A stretch of 64,000 nt of DNA from IDS-8 sp036381215 (GTDB taxonomy: Bacteria; Pseudomonadota; Gammaproteobacteria; Steroidobacterales; Woeseiaceae), in the NCBI GenBank assembly GCA_036381215.1, contig DASVDF010000050.1, positions 1-64,000 on the forward strand, given 5' to 3'. Both the position numbers and the translations under genes were made by a program. The notes beneath the pieces were generated by a model. That model had not been told where the DNA came from. It ran no database searches and worked only from the letters and a program-made list of their open reading frames with translations. Below, one piece after another: positions 8,209 to 18,900 of the stretch; the first letter of the stretch is position 1, and every line of letters begins with the position of its first letter.

Positions 8209-9276
8209 ATGGCCTTGCCGGGCATGAGGGTCGATCGGGCATTCTTCTTCCTGTTGCTGATCGCCGCCACGCTCGCGTTCTACGGCCTCATCGCCGATTT
8301 CATCAAACCGATTTTCTGGGCACTCGTCCTCGCGCTCCTTTTCCAGCCGTTGCAGCGTTACATGCTGCGTGCCATTCCGGACCGCCCGTCGATCGATGCG
8401 TCGATCACGCTGACGACGATTGTGTTCCTGGTGCTGATCCCGGTATTTCTCATCGTCCTCGCGGTGGCGAACGAGGCGGCGGCGATTGTCGAGGACATCC
8501 AGCAGGGCAATATCCGCTGGAGCGTCGCCCTCAACTGGGCGCGTGAGCGCATTCCGGTCGTCACCGGGCTTCTGAATCGTTTCAACATCGACCTGGCGCG
8601 GATCCAGGAAGGCCTGTCCGCCGGCGCGATGGCGGCAGGGCAGTGGGTCGCGACCAATGCGCTGGTCATCGGCCAGGGCACCGTCGTGTTCTTCCTTCAG
8701 CTCTTCGTCATGCTCTACCTCCTGTTCTTCTTCCTGCGCGACGGGGCGACGATCATGCAGCGGGTGCGCCAGGCACTGCCGCTCGACGACGCGCTCGCCA
8801 ACCACCTCGGCCGGCGCTTCGCCACGGTGGCCCGCGCGACGCTGAAGGGCACGTTCCTCATCAGCGCGATCCAGGGAGCCCTGGGCGGGCTCACGTTCTG
8901 GATGCTCGACCTGCGTGCGCCCATCCTGTGGGGCGTAGTCATGGGGGTGCTCGCGCTCGTGCCCGCCATCGGTCCGCCGCTCGTGTGGATTCCCGCGGCG
9001 ATCTGGCTGGTCGCGACGGGCTCGTGGGTCAAGGGCCTCGTCCTCGTCGTGCTCGGCACCGTGATCATCGGCCTCGTCGACAACCTGTTGCGGCCCGTGC
9101 TCGTCGGCCGGGACGCGGGACTGCCCGATTACGTCATCCTGATCTCCACTCTCGGCGGCATCTCCATGTTCGGGCTGTCCGGCGTGCTGATCGGGCCGAT
9201 CATCGCGGCGCTGTTCTTCTCCGTCTGGCACAGCTTCGAGAACCAGCGCAACAGCCCGGACGCGGCCCTGAGCTAG
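8209..9276 (+). CDS. AI-2E family transporter (PerM/YdiK-like membrane protein)
   Basis: At 355 residues with about eight hydrophobic segments, this matches the AI-2E/UPF0118 family. N-terminal helices (FFFLLLIAATLAFYGLIADF) precede a soluble amphipathic stretch around residues 90-140, then further helices with LGGISMFGLSGVLIGPIIAA near the C-terminus, a family hallmark. AGGAG precedes the ATG. Family members export or exchange small molecules or ions, but the substrate here is unknown and an autoinducer role should not be assumed. It lies 41 bases after the ABC permease. Confidence 0.9.
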   Translation: MALPGMRVDRAFFFLLLIAATLAFYGLIADFIKPIFWALVLALLFQPLQRYMLRAIPDRPSIDASITLTTIVFLVLIPVFLIVLAVANEAAAIVEDIQQGNIRWSVALNWARERIPVVTGLLNRFNIDLARIQEGLSAGAMAAGQWVATNALVIGQGTVVFFLQLFVMLYLLFFFLRDGATIMQRVRQALPLDDALANHLGRRFATVARATLKGTFLISAIQGALGGLTFWMLDLRAPILWGVVMGVLALVPAIGPPLVWIPAAIWLVATGSWVKGLVLVVLGTVIIGLVDNLLRPVLVGRDAGLPDYVILISTLGGISMFGLSGVLIGPIIAALFFSVWHSFENQRNSPDAALS

Positions 9277-9288
9277 TGCCGGCCCCCC

Positions 9289-10077
9289 ATGTTCCCGATT
9301 CGCGACGACAATCCGCAGCTGCTCGTGCCGGTCACGACCTACGCGCTGATCGCGCTCAATGTGCTCGCCTGGGTGTTCCTCCAGGGCATGGGCACGGAGC
9401 CTGCGCTGTCGCAGTCCGTGTGCCAGCTCGGACTCATCCCGGGCGACCTGCTCGGCAGCGTCGACCGCTCCGGCCTGCAGGGCCCGCTGCCGTGTCCGGT
9501 GGACGGCCAGTCGAACTGGGTGACGGTACTCTCGTCGATGTTCATGCACGGGAGCTGGCTGCACCTCATCGGCAACATGTGGTTCCTCTGGATTTTCGGC
9601 GACAACGTCGAGGACGCGATGGGCCGCGTGCGCTTCGCCCTGTTCTACGTGCTCTGCGGGCTGGCCGCTGCCGCGGCCCAGGTGTTCGCGAACGCGCAGT
9701 CGCCGATCCCGATGGTCGGCGCCTCCGGTGCGATCGGCGGCGTGATGGGCGCGTACATCGTCCTGTACCCGCGGGTCAACGTGCACCTGCTCCTCTTCCT
9801 GGGTTTCTACATCACCACCTTCGCGATCCCCGCCGTCGCGATGCTGGGCTACTGGGTCCTGCTGCAGCTTCTCGAAGCCGTCACGTCCTTCGGCGCGGTC
9901 GGCGGAGGCACCGCGTTCTGGGCCCATGTCGGCGGATTCCTCGCCGGCGCACTGCTCGTGTTCCCGTTCCGCAACGCGGACCTCCTGGCGCGCCATCCGT
10001 ACCACGGCTGGAAGCAGCGTGACCATGCGAGCCAGGCCTGGCACCGCGTGCGCGGGCGCCGCGGCCCGTGGGGCTGA
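9289..10077 (+). CDS. Rhomboid family intramembrane serine protease
   Basis: The 262-residue protein carries the rhomboid catalytic dyad: nucleophile Ser146 in MVGASGAIGG and His213 in TAFWAHVGGFLAG. The conserved HLIGNMWFLWIFGDNVED helix lies between residues 85 and 110. Six or so membrane segments are visible. It should cleave transmembrane substrates within the bilayer. It follows the AI-2E gene by only 12 bases, suggesting co-transcription. The Arg-rich C-terminal tail is cytoplasmic by inference. Confidence 0.93.
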   Translation: MFPIRDDNPQLLVPVTTYALIALNVLAWVFLQGMGTEPALSQSVCQLGLIPGDLLGSVDRSGLQGPLPCPVDGQSNWVTVLSSMFMHGSWLHLIGNMWFLWIFGDNVEDAMGRVRFALFYVLCGLAAAAAQVFANAQSPIPMVGASGAIGGVMGAYIVLYPRVNVHLLLFLGFYITTFAIPAVAMLGYWVLLQLLEAVTSFGAVGGGTAFWAHVGGFLAGALLVFPFRNADLLARHPYHGWKQRDHASQAWHRVRGRRGPWG

Positions 10078-10108
10078 GCCTGCCGGGGCGCGGCGGTCAG
10101 GCGGTGCG

Positions 10109-11872
10109 ATGACGGCGAGCGCGGACGAGAGCAACGCCGTCGAACCGGCGGCGGCGCGTTATGTCTGCGACGCGTTTCGCGCGTACAACCTCGCGTTTCG
10201 CGAGATCACGCGCCGCGCCGCGCGCCATTTCGTCGCCCGCGACTGGGCGGCGGCGCGGCAGGACGCGGTCAGCCGCATCGACCTCTACAACCGCTCCGTC
10301 GCCACGACCCGCCACGGCCTCGAGCCCGTGCTCGGCGAGGCCATGACCCGCCGCGACGCATGGGGCCGCATTCGCGAGCTGTACGCGCAGCTGATTCTCG
10401 ACCGCCCCGACGCGGGCTTCTACAAGACCTTCTTCAGCTCGCTCACGCGCCGCATCTTCAACACGGTCGGCGTCGATCCGGAAGTCGAGTTCCTGGCGCT
10501 CGACGTGGATCCGGCGCTCGAGATGGCGGCGCCGCTGCCGACCCGCGTCTACGTGAACCGCGGCTCCCTCCTGCTCCTCTTCGAGGAACTGCTCGGGGAT
10601 CTGCCATTCGCCCGACGCGTCCGCGATACGGACGCCCAGACCCGGTTCATTGCCGCCGAGATCGACGCCTTCCGGCGCGAGCGCCGCCTCTCCACCGCGC
10701 CGCAGAGCGTCGAGATCATCCCTTCGATCTTCTATCGCGGCTGCCGCGCGTATCTCGTCGGCCGGCTGCTCGGCGCGGACTGGCAGGTTCCGCTCGTCCT
10801 GCCATTCGCACACACGGACTCCGGTGTCGTTTCCGACGTCGTGATTCTCTCGGAGAGCGACGTCAGCATGCTGTTCGGCTTCACGCGCAGCTATTTCCAG
10901 GTGGACCTCGAGACCGTGGGCAGCGCCGTGCGCTTCCTGCGCGAGCTCATGCCGCGAAAACCCATCGAGGAGCTTTACACCGTCCTCGGCCGGGCCAAGC
11001 AGGGCAAGACGGAGCGCTACCGCGCGCTGATGCGCCATCTCGAGCGCTCGAGCGACCGGTTCGTACAGGCGCCGGGCGCGCGCGGCATGGTGATGGAGGT
11101 GTTCACGCTGCCGTCCTTTCACGTCGTGTTCAAGGTGATTCGCGACGACTTCGGCCATGCCAAAACCATCCGCCGCGACGAGGTTCGCGAGAAATACGAG
11201 CTCGTGTTCCGCCACGACCGGGCCGGCAGGCTGGTGGACGCGCAGGAATTCCGGCGCCTGTCGTTCGAGGCCGCGCGCTTCGAGCCGGCCCTGCTCGATG
11301 CCTTGCTGGGAACCTGCCGGAGGAATTGCCGGCTGCACGAGGGCACTCTCCTCATCGAGCACCTGTACATCGAGCGGCGGCTGGTCCCGCTCGACGTGTG
11401 GCTCGCGGACGCGGGAAAAGAGGAGGCGAGGAACGCGGTGATCGACTACGGCCAGGCGGTACGCGACCTCGCCTTCAGCAACATCTTTGCCGGCGACCTG
11501 CTGCTCAAGAACTTCGGGGTCACCCGCCACGGCCGGGTGATCTTCTACGACTACGACGAAGTTACGTTCGTAACCGATTGCCGGTTCCGGCCGCTGCCGG
11601 AGAGCCGGCAGCTGGAGGACGAAATGTCCGCGGAGCCCTGGTTCTTCGTCGGCGCGCACGACGTGTTTCCGGAGGAGTTCATCCGCTTCCTGGGCCTGGG
11701 CGAGGCGCTCGAGGCCGTCTTCCGGCGCTATCACGCGGAGCTCCTGTCGTGGCGCTGGTGGGCGCGCCTGCAGGAGAAGCTCGCGCGCGGCGAGGCGATC
11801 GAGGTCCTGCCCTACAGCCCGAAGACGCGCACGACGCGCCTGCCGGCCAGCGGAGTGTACGTGGACCGCTGA
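10109..11872 (+). CDS. aceK: Isocitrate dehydrogenase kinase/phosphatase AceK
   Basis: The 587-residue product has the full AceK length. It would phosphorylate isocitrate dehydrogenase to divert carbon to the glyoxylate shunt and dephosphorylate it in the reverse state. The N-terminal regulatory half includes RIDLYNRSV and FYKTFFSSLTRRIFNT. The kinase half has LPSFHVVFKVIRDDF for nucleotide binding, FAGDLLLKNFG as catalytic loop and FYDYDEV as metal-binding acids. I chose the ATG giving MTASADESNAVEP because longer versions run back into the rhomboid gene. No aceA, aceB or icd lies in the window. Confidence 0.97.
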   Translation: MTASADESNAVEPAAARYVCDAFRAYNLAFREITRRAARHFVARDWAAARQDAVSRIDLYNRSVATTRHGLEPVLGEAMTRRDAWGRIRELYAQLILDRPDAGFYKTFFSSLTRRIFNTVGVDPEVEFLALDVDPALEMAAPLPTRVYVNRGSLLLLFEELLGDLPFARRVRDTDAQTRFIAAEIDAFRRERRLSTAPQSVEIIPSIFYRGCRAYLVGRLLGADWQVPLVLPFAHTDSGVVSDVVILSESDVSMLFGFTRSYFQVDLETVGSAVRFLRELMPRKPIEELYTVLGRAKQGKTERYRALMRHLERSSDRFVQAPGARGMVMEVFTLPSFHVVFKVIRDDFGHAKTIRRDEVREKYELVFRHDRAGRLVDAQEFRRLSFEAARFEPALLDALLGTCRRNCRLHEGTLLIEHLYIERRLVPLDVWLADAGKEEARNAVIDYGQAVRDLAFSNIFAGDLLLKNFGVTRHGRVIFYDYDEVTFVTDCRFRPLPESRQLEDEMSAEPWFFVGAHDVFPEEFIRFLGLGEALEAVFRRYHAELLSWRWWARLQEKLARGEAIEVLPYSPKTRTTRLPASGVYVDR

Positions 11873-12069
11873 ACGGGCGGGCCGGCGTGCGCCGGGGGCC
11901 AAGGACGGCGGCCGGTTTGAGCGGATGCGCTCCTGCCGGTAAAATTTTTGCACATGACTCCCGTCCGGGCGGGCTGATTGTGTGAGCAAGACCACAGACC
12001 CCACAGGTCCCGGCGGGCGACAATGCCCGGTGGCGTGGACCGCGAGCCGCGGCAGATGACAGGTCGGCG

Positions 12070-13236
12070 ATGACAGGCGCAAGGAATCGACTGCTGGTCG
12101 TCGACGACGAGCCGGCTATCTGCACGGTCGTGCAGCGCGTCGCGGAACCGCTGGGCTTCCAGGTGAAGTCGCTGAACCACTCGCGCGAGTTCCTCGCGAC
12201 CGTGCGCGAGTTCCGCCCCTCCGTCCTGGTCCTCGATCTCAAAATCCCCGGTGGCGACGGCGTCAAGCTCCTGCAGCAGGTGGAGGAGACCGGCGTCGCG
12301 GCGCAGGTCATCGTCATCAGCGGCATGGACCAGCGCGTGCTGAACACCGCGGAGAAGCTCGGCCGCTCGCGGGGCCTGTCCATGCTCGGCGTCCTGCAGA
12401 AACCGTTGCAGCGCACCGAGCTCGAAGGACGACTCAGGGAAGCCCTGGAGGCGAATCGCAGCTTCGGGTATCGCGACCTCACGTCGGCGTTGCGTGACCG
12501 GCAGTTCGTCGTTCACTACCAGCCGAAGATCACGCGCAACGGCAGCAGCTGGAAGGTCGAAAGCGCGGAAGCGCTCGTGCGCTGGATGCATCCCGAGCAC
12601 GGGCTGCTGGCCCCGGGCGACTTCCTCGAGCTGGTCGAGGATTACGGGCTGATCAACCAGCTGACCGAGTATGTCCTGGACACCGCGCTGGCCCAGGTGG
12701 CGGAGTGGCAGGCCGGCGGCCTTGACGTCGGGGTGGCCGTGAACCTGTCCGCGAGCCTCGTCCGGGATCTCGATTTTCCCGACCGCGTGGCCGCGATGCT
12801 CCGCCGGCACGGCGTCTCCGGCAGGTCGCTGACCATCGAGCTCACCGAATCGAGCGCGATGAGCGATCCGACGAAGGCGATGGACATTTTCCTGCGCCTT
12901 TGCGTGAACGACGTGAGCCTCTCGATCGACGATTTTGGCACGGGGTTCTCGTCGCTCAAGCAGCTTTACCAGTTGCCGTTCGGCGAGCTGAAGATCGATC
13001 GCATGTTCGTCGGCGGCCTGCCCGGCGACGAGGAAGCACGCGCGATCGTCCGCGCCACCGTCGATATGGCGCACGCGCTCAACATCAAGGTGTGCGCCGA
13101 AGGGGTCGAGACCCGCTCCGCGCTGGAATACCTGGAATCGGTAGGCTGCGACCGGGCACAGGGTTACCTGGTCAGCCCTGCCGTCGCCGCGGACCAGTTC
13201 GCGCGCATCGTCAAGAACTGGAACCGCACCGCCTGA
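12070..13236 (+). CDS. REC-EAL response regulator, cyclic-di-GMP phosphodiesterase
   Basis: The 388-residue protein has a receiver domain (about 1-130; acidic D12 and D13, phosphoacceptor D56 in LVLDLKIPG) followed by an EAL domain (about 140-388). The EAL motif proper is E167-A-L in SAEALVRW. NLSAS, ELTESS, IDDFGTGFSSL, KIDRMFV and AEGVET are all intact, so hydrolysis of cyclic-di-GMP to pGpG is expected, probably controlled by receiver phosphorylation. The gene starts a same-strand block with a YfiR-like gene, two kinases and a response regulator, any of which could supply its signal. Confidence 0.93.
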   Translation: MTGARNRLLVVDDEPAICTVVQRVAEPLGFQVKSLNHSREFLATVREFRPSVLVLDLKIPGGDGVKLLQQVEETGVAAQVIVISGMDQRVLNTAEKLGRSRGLSMLGVLQKPLQRTELEGRLREALEANRSFGYRDLTSALRDRQFVVHYQPKITRNGSSWKVESAEALVRWMHPEHGLLAPGDFLELVEDYGLINQLTEYVLDTALAQVAEWQAGGLDVGVAVNLSASLVRDLDFPDRVAAMLRRHGVSGRSLTIELTESSAMSDPTKAMDIFLRLCVNDVSLSIDDFGTGFSSLKQLYQLPFGELKIDRMFVGGLPGDEEARAIVRATVDMAHALNIKVCAEGVETRSALEYLESVGCDRAQGYLVSPAVAADQFARIVKNWNRTA

Positions 13237-13253
13237 GCGGGCGGCGAGTCGCG

Positions 13254-13841
13254 ATGGGGGCAGCGCCGCAGCAACGCGCCGGGAGGGTCCGAGGCGTTGG
13301 CCTGCTCCGAATGGTCGCTTTCGCGCTCTTGTTTTGCGCCGCCCCGGCCGGCGCCCAGGCGGTCGCGACGGCACCCGAACAGAACATCAAGGCGGCGTAT
13401 CTGTATAACTTCGGCGCCTACGTCGACTGGCCGGCGGAGGTGCTGCCGCCCGATGCGCCCCTCACGATCGCCATCCTGGAGAACGAGCCGGTCGCGGCGG
13501 CCCTCGAGCAGATTGCGCGCGACCGGCGCGTGAACGGGCGCGCCGTGCGCGTGCGGCGGCTCACGCCGGGCGAATCCCTGGAGGGCGTGCAGATGCTGTT
13601 CGTCGGTGCGGACGGCTCGGCCGAGCTTCCGGCCCTGACCGCGGCGGCGCGCGCGCGCTCGGTCCTCGTCATCACCGAGTCCGGCGAGGGCTTGCGCCAG
13701 GGCGGCGTCATCAACTTCGTCCTGGTCGACGAGCGTATCCGCTTCGAGGTCTCGCTGGACGCGGCCGACGCCAGCCGCCTCGCGATCAGCTCCCGCCTGC
13801 TCGCCGTCGCCGAGCACGTGCTGCCGAGGTCGCAAGGATGA
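13254..13841 (+). CDS. YfiR family periplasmic protein
   Basis: This 195-residue protein has an N-terminal signal (basic stretch RAGRVRGVGLLR, hydrophobic core, AGAQA cleavage region) and a mature part of the YfiR/DUF4154 type, recognisable from KAAYLYNFGAYVDWPAE, MLFVGAD and GGVINFVLVDERIRFEVSLD. In Pseudomonas, YfiR is a periplasmic repressor of the diguanylate cyclase YfiN. Here the mature protein has no cysteine, so disulfide-based control seen in Pseudomonas YfiR cannot apply. Its stop overlaps the start of a histidine kinase with a CHASE8-like input domain, so that kinase is the likely partner (inference). A start at the internal ATG giving MVAFALLF is less good because it loses the basic n-region. 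Confidence 0.85.
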   Translation: MGAAPQQRAGRVRGVGLLRMVAFALLFCAAPAGAQAVATAPEQNIKAAYLYNFGAYVDWPAEVLPPDAPLTIAILENEPVAAALEQIARDRRVNGRAVRVRRLTPGESLEGVQMLFVGADGSAELPALTAAARARSVLVITESGEGLRQGGVINFVLVDERIRFEVSLDAADASRLAISSRLLAVAEHVLPRSQG

Positions 13842-15331
13842 ATCCCCTGCCGACGGGCTCGGTACGCGGCAAGCTGCTGTTCATCACGCTCGTGACTGCC
13901 GCCTGCGCGCTCCTCATCAGCGGCGGTGTGCTGCTCATCTACGAGCTCCGCGATTTCCGCAGCGCCGGCGTCGCCGACCTTACCGCCCAGGCGGAAGTCA
14001 TCGGGCTCGCGGCCGCCCCCGCGCTGCAATTCCTCGATCCCGATGCCGCGAACGCCTACCTGTCGCTGCTCAAGGCCAAGCGCAACATCACCAGCGCCGC
14101 GATCTACACGCCGAACGGCACGCTGTTCGCGAGCTACTCGGCCGATGGCAGAGCCGTCAGCTTTCCTGAGCTTCCCGAGATCGACGGCGAGCGGGTGGAG
14201 GGCAACGAGCTGATCCTGTTCCGGCGCATCGTCGCCGGCGACGAGATCATCGGCACGGTGGGGATCAAAGCCCGCTACGACGTCGCCGGCCGGCTGCTGG
14301 ATTACCTCGGCATCCTCGGCGGCGTCATGCTCGTGAGCCTTGCGGCGGCGGCGATGATTTCCGGCCGGCTGCAGCGCACCATCACGCAGCCGATCTCGAC
14401 CGTGACCTCGGTCGCGCGGCGCGTGATCGAGGAGCGCAATTTCAGCCTGCGCGCGCCGAAGACGACAAGCGACGAGATCGGCCTGCTGGTGGACGCCTTC
14501 AACGGCATGCTCGAGGAGCTGGGGCGGCGCGCGGAGCGGCTCGAGCATTCGGTACGCGAGCAGCAACGGGCCGAGGACGAGCTGCGGCAGCTCAATGCCG
14601 AGCTCGAGGATCGCGTGGAGGCGCGCACCGCCCAGCTGGAGGCCGCGAACCGCGAGCTGGAGAGCTTCAGCTACTCGGTCTCGCACGACCTGCGGGCGCC
14701 GCTGCGGGCGATCACCGGGTTCGCCAACCTGCTGTGGGAGGATCACAAGGACCGCCTCGACGCGGAAGGCCAGCGCAAGATCGGCATCATTCGCGGCCAG
14801 GCGGATCGCATGGGGGCGCTGATCGACGACCTGCTCGCGTTCTCACGGCTCGGTCGCAAGTCCATCGAGCCGGTTGCGATCGACATGTCGGAGATGGCGC
14901 GCGCGTCTTTCGAGCGGCTGACGCGCGACGGCGCGGGCCCGGAGCCCGAGCTGCGCATCGGGCGCCTGCCGCCGGCGACCGCCGATCGCAACCTGATCGA
15001 GCAGGTCTGGGCGAACCTGCTCGCCAACGCCGTCAAGTTCTCGTCGAAGACCGAGCAACCGGTGGTCGAGGTGGGCGCCATCGCCGAGGAGCGCGAGAAC
15101 ATCTATTACGTGCGCGACAATGGTGCGGGTTTCGATCCCCGCTACCGGCACAAGCTGTTCGGCGTGTTCCAGCGCCTGCACGACGAAACCGAGTTTCCCG
15201 GCACCGGCGTCGGTCTCGCGCTGGTGCAGCGGATCGTGACCCGCCACGGAGGGCGCGTGTGGGCCGACGGCCAGCCGGGCGAGGGCGCTACGTTCCATTT
15301 CAGCCTGCCGAGGGAGAGTGCCGATGAGTGA
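13838..15331 (+). CDS. Sensor histidine kinase with CHASE8-like periplasmic domain and HAMP
   Basis: Of 497 residues, the N-terminal helix (KLLFITLVTAACALLISGG) leads to a periplasmic CHASE8-like region (ADLTAQAEVIGLAAAPALQF, TSAAIYTPNGTLFASY). A second helix, a HAMP linker (TITQPISTVTSVARRVIE), a coiled coil, HisKA with H283 in YSVSHDLRAPLRAI, and HATPase_c with GTGVGLALVQRIV follow. The input half resembles that of YfiN, but the GGDEF output is replaced by a kinase. It overlaps the YfiR-like gene by ATGA and the next response regulator by eight bases, so it plausibly couples a YfiR-held periplasmic signal to phosphotransfer. Confidence 0.92.
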   Translation: MNPLPTGSVRGKLLFITLVTAACALLISGGVLLIYELRDFRSAGVADLTAQAEVIGLAAAPALQFLDPDAANAYLSLLKAKRNITSAAIYTPNGTLFASYSADGRAVSFPELPEIDGERVEGNELILFRRIVAGDEIIGTVGIKARYDVAGRLLDYLGILGGVMLVSLAAAAMISGRLQRTITQPISTVTSVARRVIEERNFSLRAPKTTSDEIGLLVDAFNGMLEELGRRAERLEHSVREQQRAEDELRQLNAELEDRVEARTAQLEAANRELESFSYSVSHDLRAPLRAITGFANLLWEDHKDRLDAEGQRKIGIIRGQADRMGALIDDLLAFSRLGRKSIEPVAIDMSEMARASFERLTRDGAGPEPELRIGRLPPATADRNLIEQVWANLLANAVKFSSKTEQPVVEVGAIAEERENIYYVRDNGAGFDPRYRHKLFGVFQRLHDETEFPGTGVGLALVQRIVTRHGGRVWADGQPGEGATFHFSLPRESADE

Positions 15332-15763
15332 GTTCGAGGAAGTGGAGATCCTGCTGGTGGACGACAACGCGCTCGACGCGGAGCTCGCGATGCGGGGCCT
15401 CGAGCAGCACAATCTCGCCAACAACGTCGTGTGGGTGAAGGACGGCGAGCAAGCGCTGGATTACGTCTACCGGCGGGGCGAATACACGGGCCGCGCAGGA
15501 TCGGGCCCGCGGCTGATCCTGCTCGATCTCAAGATGCCCAAGGTCGACGGCATCGAGGTCACGCGCGCGCTGAAAGGCGACGCGAAGACGCGCCACATTC
15601 CGATCGTCATCATGACGTCCTCGCAGGAGGAACGGGACCTCACGGAATCCTACAGCCTCGGCGTCAACAGCTACATTGTGAAGCCGCTGGATTTCGGGGC
15701 GCTGGCGGAGGTCGCGAGCCGCGCAGGCTACTACTGGCTCGCCATCAACCGCCTGCCGGCGCG

Positions 15764-15767
<4 letters not shown>
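15324..15767 (+). CDS. Single-domain response regulator (Rcp1-like)
   Basis: The 147-residue protein is a lone receiver domain: acid pair in ILLVDDNALDAE, phosphoacceptor D68 in LILLDLKMPKVDG, MTSS switch residue region and KPLD lysine. The inserted stretch RRGEYTGRAGSG before the aspartate is typical of the cyanobacterial-phytochrome Rcp1 class. AGGGAGAG lies five bases before the chosen ATG. It has no output domain, so it probably acts as a phosphate shuttle between the neighbouring kinases or binds a target protein. Confidence 0.93.
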
Positions 15768-17701
<1,934 letters not shown>

Positions 17702-17714
17702 AGCGGGAAGCCGA

Positions 17715-17743
17715 TTGCGCCGCGGGCGGCGGGCTGCGATAGT
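17715..17743 (+). promoter_or_regulatory. Possible promoter of proBA
   Basis: TTGCGC and GATAGT are separated by exactly 17 bases, each matching four of six sigma-70 consensus positions. They sit about 30 bases before the proB ATG. No Shine-Dalgarno sequence is evident before that ATG. Weak match; included because this is the only gap between the signalling block and proB. Confidence 0.3.
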
Positions 17744-17772
17744 TTTGGCCCGAGCTCCGCACCTTCTCTGCC

Positions 17773-18900
17773 ATGCCCGCATTCGCTGCCGTCCGCTTCC
17801 GCCGGCTGGTCGTCAAGATCGGCTCGGCGCTGCTCACCGACGCCGACGGCCGCGTCAACCGCCGCTGGCTCGCGGGCGTGGCGGAAGACCTCGCCGCGTT
17901 GCGCGCAGCGGGCGGGGAGGTGCTGGTCGTCTCCTCGGGGGCGATCGCGCTCGGCAGCGGCATCCTCGGCATCGCGCGCCGGCGCGCGCGACTAGACGAG
18001 CTGCAGGCCGCCGCGGCCGCGGGACAGGTGCAGCTCATGCACGCATGGGCGGAGGCGCTGGCTGCCCACGACGTCGCGGTCGCGCAGGTCTTGCTCACGC
18101 TCGGCGACACGGAAAACCGGCGGCACTGGCTGAACGCGCGCGGCACGCTGGCGCGCCTGCTCGCGCACGACGTCGTGCCGGTGATCAACGAGAACGACAC
18201 GGTCGCCACCGAGGAGATCCGCTATGGCGACAACGACCGCCTCGCCGCGCGCGTGGCGCAGATGGTGCTGGCGGACGGATTGCTGCTGCTCTCGGACGTC
18301 GACGGCCTGTACGAGGCCGACCCGCGCCGCCACGCCGGCGCGCACCACGTCCCCGAGGTGGAGGCCGTGACGGACGAGATCATGGGCATGGCGGCGGGCA
18401 CGGCATCCGCGCACGGCTCCGGCGGCATGACCACCAAGCTGCTCGCGGCGCGCATCGCGACGCACGCGGGCTGCTCGACCATCGTTGCAAATGGCACGGT
18501 CGAGAGGCCGATCGCCGCCCTCATCTCCGGGGCGCGGCATACGATTTTCCATGCGCGCGGCACGCCGGCGGCCGCACGCAAGCAGTGGCTGGCGGGCGCG
18601 CTCGAGGTGCGCGGCACGCTCACGCTCGACGCAGGCGCCGTGCGCGCCCTCGCCGAGGGCCGCAGCCTGCTGCCGGTCGGCGTGACGCACGTGACGGGCA
18701 CGTTCTCGCGCGGCGATCCGGTGTCAATCGCCGGTGCGGACGGGCGCGAGCTCGGCCGCGGTCTCGTTGCCTACGACAGCCATGAAGCGGCGCTCATCGC
18801 GGGCTGCCGCTCGGAGAACATCGCCACGCGCCTCGGCTATCCCGGGCGCGCCACCATGGTGCACCGGAACGATCTCGTGCTGTTCGGGAGCAGCGCATGA
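17773..18900 (+). CDS. proB: Glutamate 5-kinase
   Basis: ProB phosphorylates glutamate to gamma-glutamyl phosphate, the first step of proline synthesis. The 375-residue product has the amino-acid-kinase domain (about 1-260: KIGSALLTDADGRVN, VSSGAIALGSG, INENDTVATEEIRYGDND, GSGGMTTKLLAARIA) and a C-terminal PUA domain (about 275-375). It overlaps proA by ATGA, making a classic proBA operon. All catalytic motifs look intact. Confidence 0.97.
   Translation: MPAFAAVRFRRLVVKIGSALLTDADGRVNRRWLAGVAEDLAALRAAGGEVLVVSSGAIALGSGILGIARRRARLDELQAAAAAGQVQLMHAWAEALAAHDVAVAQVLLTLGDTENRRHWLNARGTLARLLAHDVVPVINENDTVATEEIRYGDNDRLAARVAQMVLADGLLLLSDVDGLYEADPRRHAGAHHVPEVEAVTDEIMGMAAGTASAHGSGGMTTKLLAARIATHAGCSTIVANGTVERPIAALISGARHTIFHARGTPAAARKQWLAGALEVRGTLTLDAGAVRALAEGRSLLPVGVTHVTGTFSRGDPVSIAGADGRELGRGLVAYDSHEAALIAGCRSENIATRLGYPGRATMVHRNDLVLFGSSA

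Noticed and set aside
8173..10134. A 653-codon minus-strand frame opposite the AI-2E and rhomboid genes
   Set aside because: Low-complexity Glu/Arg/Asp/His composition and overlap with two clear membrane-protein genes.
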